Of a stretch of DNA of 7,097 bases, positions 6,214 through 7,097 are shown one piece after another. Source of the stretch: Treponema sp. Its GTDB lineage: Bacteria; Spirochaetota; Spirochaetia; Treponematales; Breznakiellaceae. Both the position numbers and the translations under genes were made by a program. Location: positions 1-7,097 of the forward strand of contig JAITAI010000011.1 of NCBI GenBank assembly GCA_031284195.1, in the 5' to 3' direction. Below the pieces are notes generated by a model. The model was not told the DNA's origin, searched no databases, and worked only from the letters and a program-made list of their open reading frames with translations. Every line of letters starts with the position of its first letter. Position 1 is the first letter of the stretch.

Positions 6214-6220
6214 GCTTTCG

Positions 6221-6598
6221 GTGATACGGTATATCGCGGTCATTATCGGGGGAGGCTTGGGTGCGGCGGCACGGTATGGGTCTACCCAACTGGTTAATAC
6301 CCTATGGGTACAGCCCTTTCCCCTGGGAACCTTTTGTGTTAATGCCCTGGGTTCGTTCATGATAGGGTTTTTGTTTCAAATCTTTGAATCTTCTCGGATT
6401 CCTGGGGAATTACGCCTCTTCCTCATCACGGGGTTTCTGGGAGGCTATACCACCTTTTCAAGCTATGCCTTGGAAAGCATCCGTTTGTTTTCTGAGGGAC
6501 AGGTAAAGCAGGCCCTGCTCAACATCATCGTTAACAACCTGGCAGCTCTGGTTCTGGCAGGGCTGGGGATAGGGTTAAGCAAAGCCCTGGTATCATAA
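6221..6598 (+). CDS. crcB: Fluoride channel Fluc/CrcB
   Basis: A small inner-membrane fluoride channel that works as a dual-topology dimer and lets cytoplasmic F- escape, protecting enzymes from fluoride. Seen, numbering from GTG 6221 (125 residues, as in E. coli CrcB with 127): 'GGGLGAAARYG' (10-20), 'PLGTFCVNALGSFMIG' (34-49) with the pore Asn41, 'GFLGGYTTFSSYALES' (71-86) holding the TM3 break and Phe box, and a hydrophobic TM4 (about 102-119). Four helices are expected. The first Phe of the box is F79, while the second position is Tyr82 where many family members have Phe. Start choice: an in-frame GTG at 6191 would add MGTIANPELS and overlap the preceding gene by 23 bp. The family's usual N-terminus favours 6221, but neither start has a good ribosome binding site, so translation may depend on coupling. 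I see no fluoride riboswitch just upstream. It is the last gene of the set. Confidence 0.93.
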   Translation: MIRYIAVIIGGGLGAAARYGSTQLVNTLWVQPFPLGTFCVNALGSFMIGFLFQIFESSRIPGELRLFLITGFLGGYTTFSSYALESIRLFSEGQVKQALLNIIVNNLAALVLAGLGIGLSKALVS

Positions 6599-6605
6599 AG
6601 CATCG

Positions 6606-6617
6606 TCCCCAAGGGGA
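6606..6617 (+). terminator. Weak hairpin just after crcB
   Basis: TCCCC-AA-GGGGA lies 8 bp past the crcB stop. The stem is only 5 bp, the 2-nt loop is too tight for all pairs to form, and there is no T-tract. It is a poor terminator candidate, noted because no other one is adjacent to the end of the gene set. Confidence 0.15.
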
Positions 6618-6665
6618 AGCAGCTGACTTAGGCGAACGGAACTCTGGAAAGCCGAAGGCCCGGAA

Positions 6666-6686
6666 CGCATACAGCCCTGTTATGCG
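6666..6686 (+). repeat. Imperfect inverted repeat (9 bp with one bulge)
   Basis: CGCATACAG-CC-CTGTTATGCG pairs over nine positions with one extra T bulged in the right arm. It sits in a GC-rich block (about 6629-6692) that contrasts with the AT-rich sequence to its right. It may be part of a larger repeat or recombination-like site; the function is unknown. Confidence 0.35.
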
Positions 6687-6736
6687 CCGTTGCATTATTT
6701 CATTATTGCCAATAAAAACAATTTCGAAAGTTAATT

Positions 6737-6792
6737 GAGCCGGTTTCAAAACTCGGTTAGTACGGAAACTTCGTTTCTGATGAAACTGGCTT
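6737..6792 (+). repeat. Long stem enclosing a nested hairpin
   Basis: As RNA, bases 6737-6748 (GAGCCGGTTTCA) can pair with 6781-6792 (TGAAACTGGCTT): twelve consecutive pairs including two G-U wobbles. The enclosed loop contains a second hairpin, GAAAC (6765-6769), TTC, GTTTC (6773-6777). The G-U pairs are possible only in the + strand transcript, which hints at function as RNA in that orientation. Confidence 0.4.
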
Positions 6793-6798
6793 CCAAAA

Positions 6799-6816
6799 AG
6801 CGGTTTAAAGCCCGCT
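6799..6816 (+). repeat. Short hairpin in the 3' intergenic block
   Basis: AGCGG (6799-6803) and CCGCT (6812-6816) form a 5-bp stem around an 8-nt loop, followed by GTTTCACTT. It is too short to be convincing alone. Its right arm overlaps the first of two GCTGTTTCA words (6814-6822 and 6842-6850). Confidence 0.25.
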
Positions 6817-6841
6817 GTTTCACTTAAATTTAAATCTAGTT

Positions 6842-6872
6842 GCTGTTTCAAAACTTGAGGTTTTGAAACAGC
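6842..6872 (+). repeat. Perfect 13-bp hairpin, possible terminator or dispersed intergenic repeat
   Basis: GCTGTTTCAAAAC (6842-6854), loop TTGAG, then GTTTTGAAACAGC (6860-6872). The stem is perfect and is the strongest hairpin in the window. It lacks a downstream T-run on either strand, so a standard intrinsic terminator is not clearly supported. The core word GTTTCAAAAC also occurs at 6743-6752. An overlapping alternative stem, CTTGAGG (6854-6860) with CCTCAAG (6872-6878), is mutually exclusive with it, since it uses the loop and both arm ends. From general memory such hairpins are often dispersed in Treponema intergenic DNA, but I could not check this. Confidence 0.6.
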
Positions 6873-7029
6873 CTCAAGCTATGAAGTTATCATCAATTCA
6901 ATTGCCAATACAAAAATCACCAATGCCTTGAAAATAAAGGACCCCTTGGATAGGCATCAGACAGGTAAGAAAACAAGCGATGAAGAATTGCAAAAAGTTA
7001 CTTTGGAACACTCATCCTTATCATGACAA

Positions 7030-7057
7030 TTGGAACTATGCTATATTCCCATATATC
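7030..7057 (+). promoter_or_regulatory. Possible sigma-70 type promoter near the right edge
   Basis: TTGGAA (7030-7035) and TATATC (7052-7057) are separated by 16 bp, each matching four or five of the six consensus bases. It would drive a gene or RNA that begins at or beyond the right edge. AT-rich sequence makes chance matches likely. Confidence 0.25.
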
Positions 7058-7097
7058 TAGAATGGGTCATGTTATGCTTGCGCGGTGAAGTCCCCAG

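Larger units (their letters stand above)
6599..7097. other. Gene-poor 3' region with clustered hairpins
   Basis: About 500 bp without a convincing gene. The left third is GC-richer with the 6666-6686 dyad, the middle (6737-6878) holds the GTTTC/GAAAC hairpin cluster, and the right third (6880-7060) is AT-rich and mostly unstructured. The word ATTGCCAATA occurs twice (6705-6714 and 6901-6910). A short reading frame begins at ATG 7069 and stays open to the window edge, but it is too short to judge. Neither strand has an ORF with recognisable protein features. Confidence 0.6.

Noticed and set aside
6100..6220. Fluoride riboswitch ahead of crcB
   Set aside because: This sequence codes for the YchJ C-terminal SEC-C motif, and I see no arrangement like the crcB-motif pseudoknot.
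6531..6851. - strand ORF of 106 codons across the crcB end and the intergenic block
   Set aside because: It overlaps the 3' end of crcB, has no motif I recognise, and its sequence is explained by the dyads and hairpins. No good ribosome binding site is seen.
6881..6931. Short ORF from ATG 6881 (16 codons)
   Set aside because: It is very short, with no ribosome binding site and no recognisable content; a chance frame is more likely.

Overview
The window looks like chromosomal DNA from a spirochaete, most probably a Treponema-like species. The GC content is moderate, coding is dense on one strand, and the gene content fits that group: a divergent dicarboxylate-type symporter, a FlhG/MinD-like ATPase and Lgt. 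The genus is an inference from protein character and was not verified by a search. All seven recognisable genes are on the + strand and fill positions 182 to 6598. No gene is recognisable on the - strand.

Layout: positions 1-181 hold no gene I can support, only a small 7-bp hairpin and a 9-codon ORF. A first overlapping gene set (182-3086) encodes a divergent DAACS/SDF-family transporter, an unrecognised four-helix membrane protein, and a FlhG/MinD-like P-loop ATPase with a C-terminal coiled coil. Stop and start codons overlap at both junctions, so these three are very likely co-transcribed and translationally coupled. A 209-bp gap (3087-3295) follows, with A-rich tracts, competing GC-rich pairings, a 26-codon ORF and a perfect 20-bp palindrome that may terminate the first unit.

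A second gene set (3296-6598) encodes Lgt (prolipoprotein diacylglyceryl transferase), threonine synthase, a YchJ-type SEC-C zinc-motif protein and a Fluc/CrcB fluoride channel. They are 12 bp apart, overlapping by 7 bp, and 7 bp apart. The four functions (lipoprotein maturation, threonine synthesis, an uncharacterised zinc-motif protein and fluoride export) do not form one pathway. This looks like a compact housekeeping operon.

The last ~500 bp (6599-7097) contain no convincing gene but are not featureless. At 6737-6878 there is a cluster of at least three nested or alternative hairpins built from repeated GTTTC/GAAAC words, including a perfect 13-bp stem with a 5-nt loop. It could be a structured RNA, a terminator or attenuator, or a dispersed intergenic repeat. 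A weak promoter-like sequence sits near the right edge.

I see no clear defence system, mobile element, CRISPR array, tRNA or rRNA. The observations most worth following are the loss of canonical ion- and substrate-binding residues in the symporter, its coupling to an orphan membrane protein and an unassigned ATPase, and the structured 3' intergenic block.
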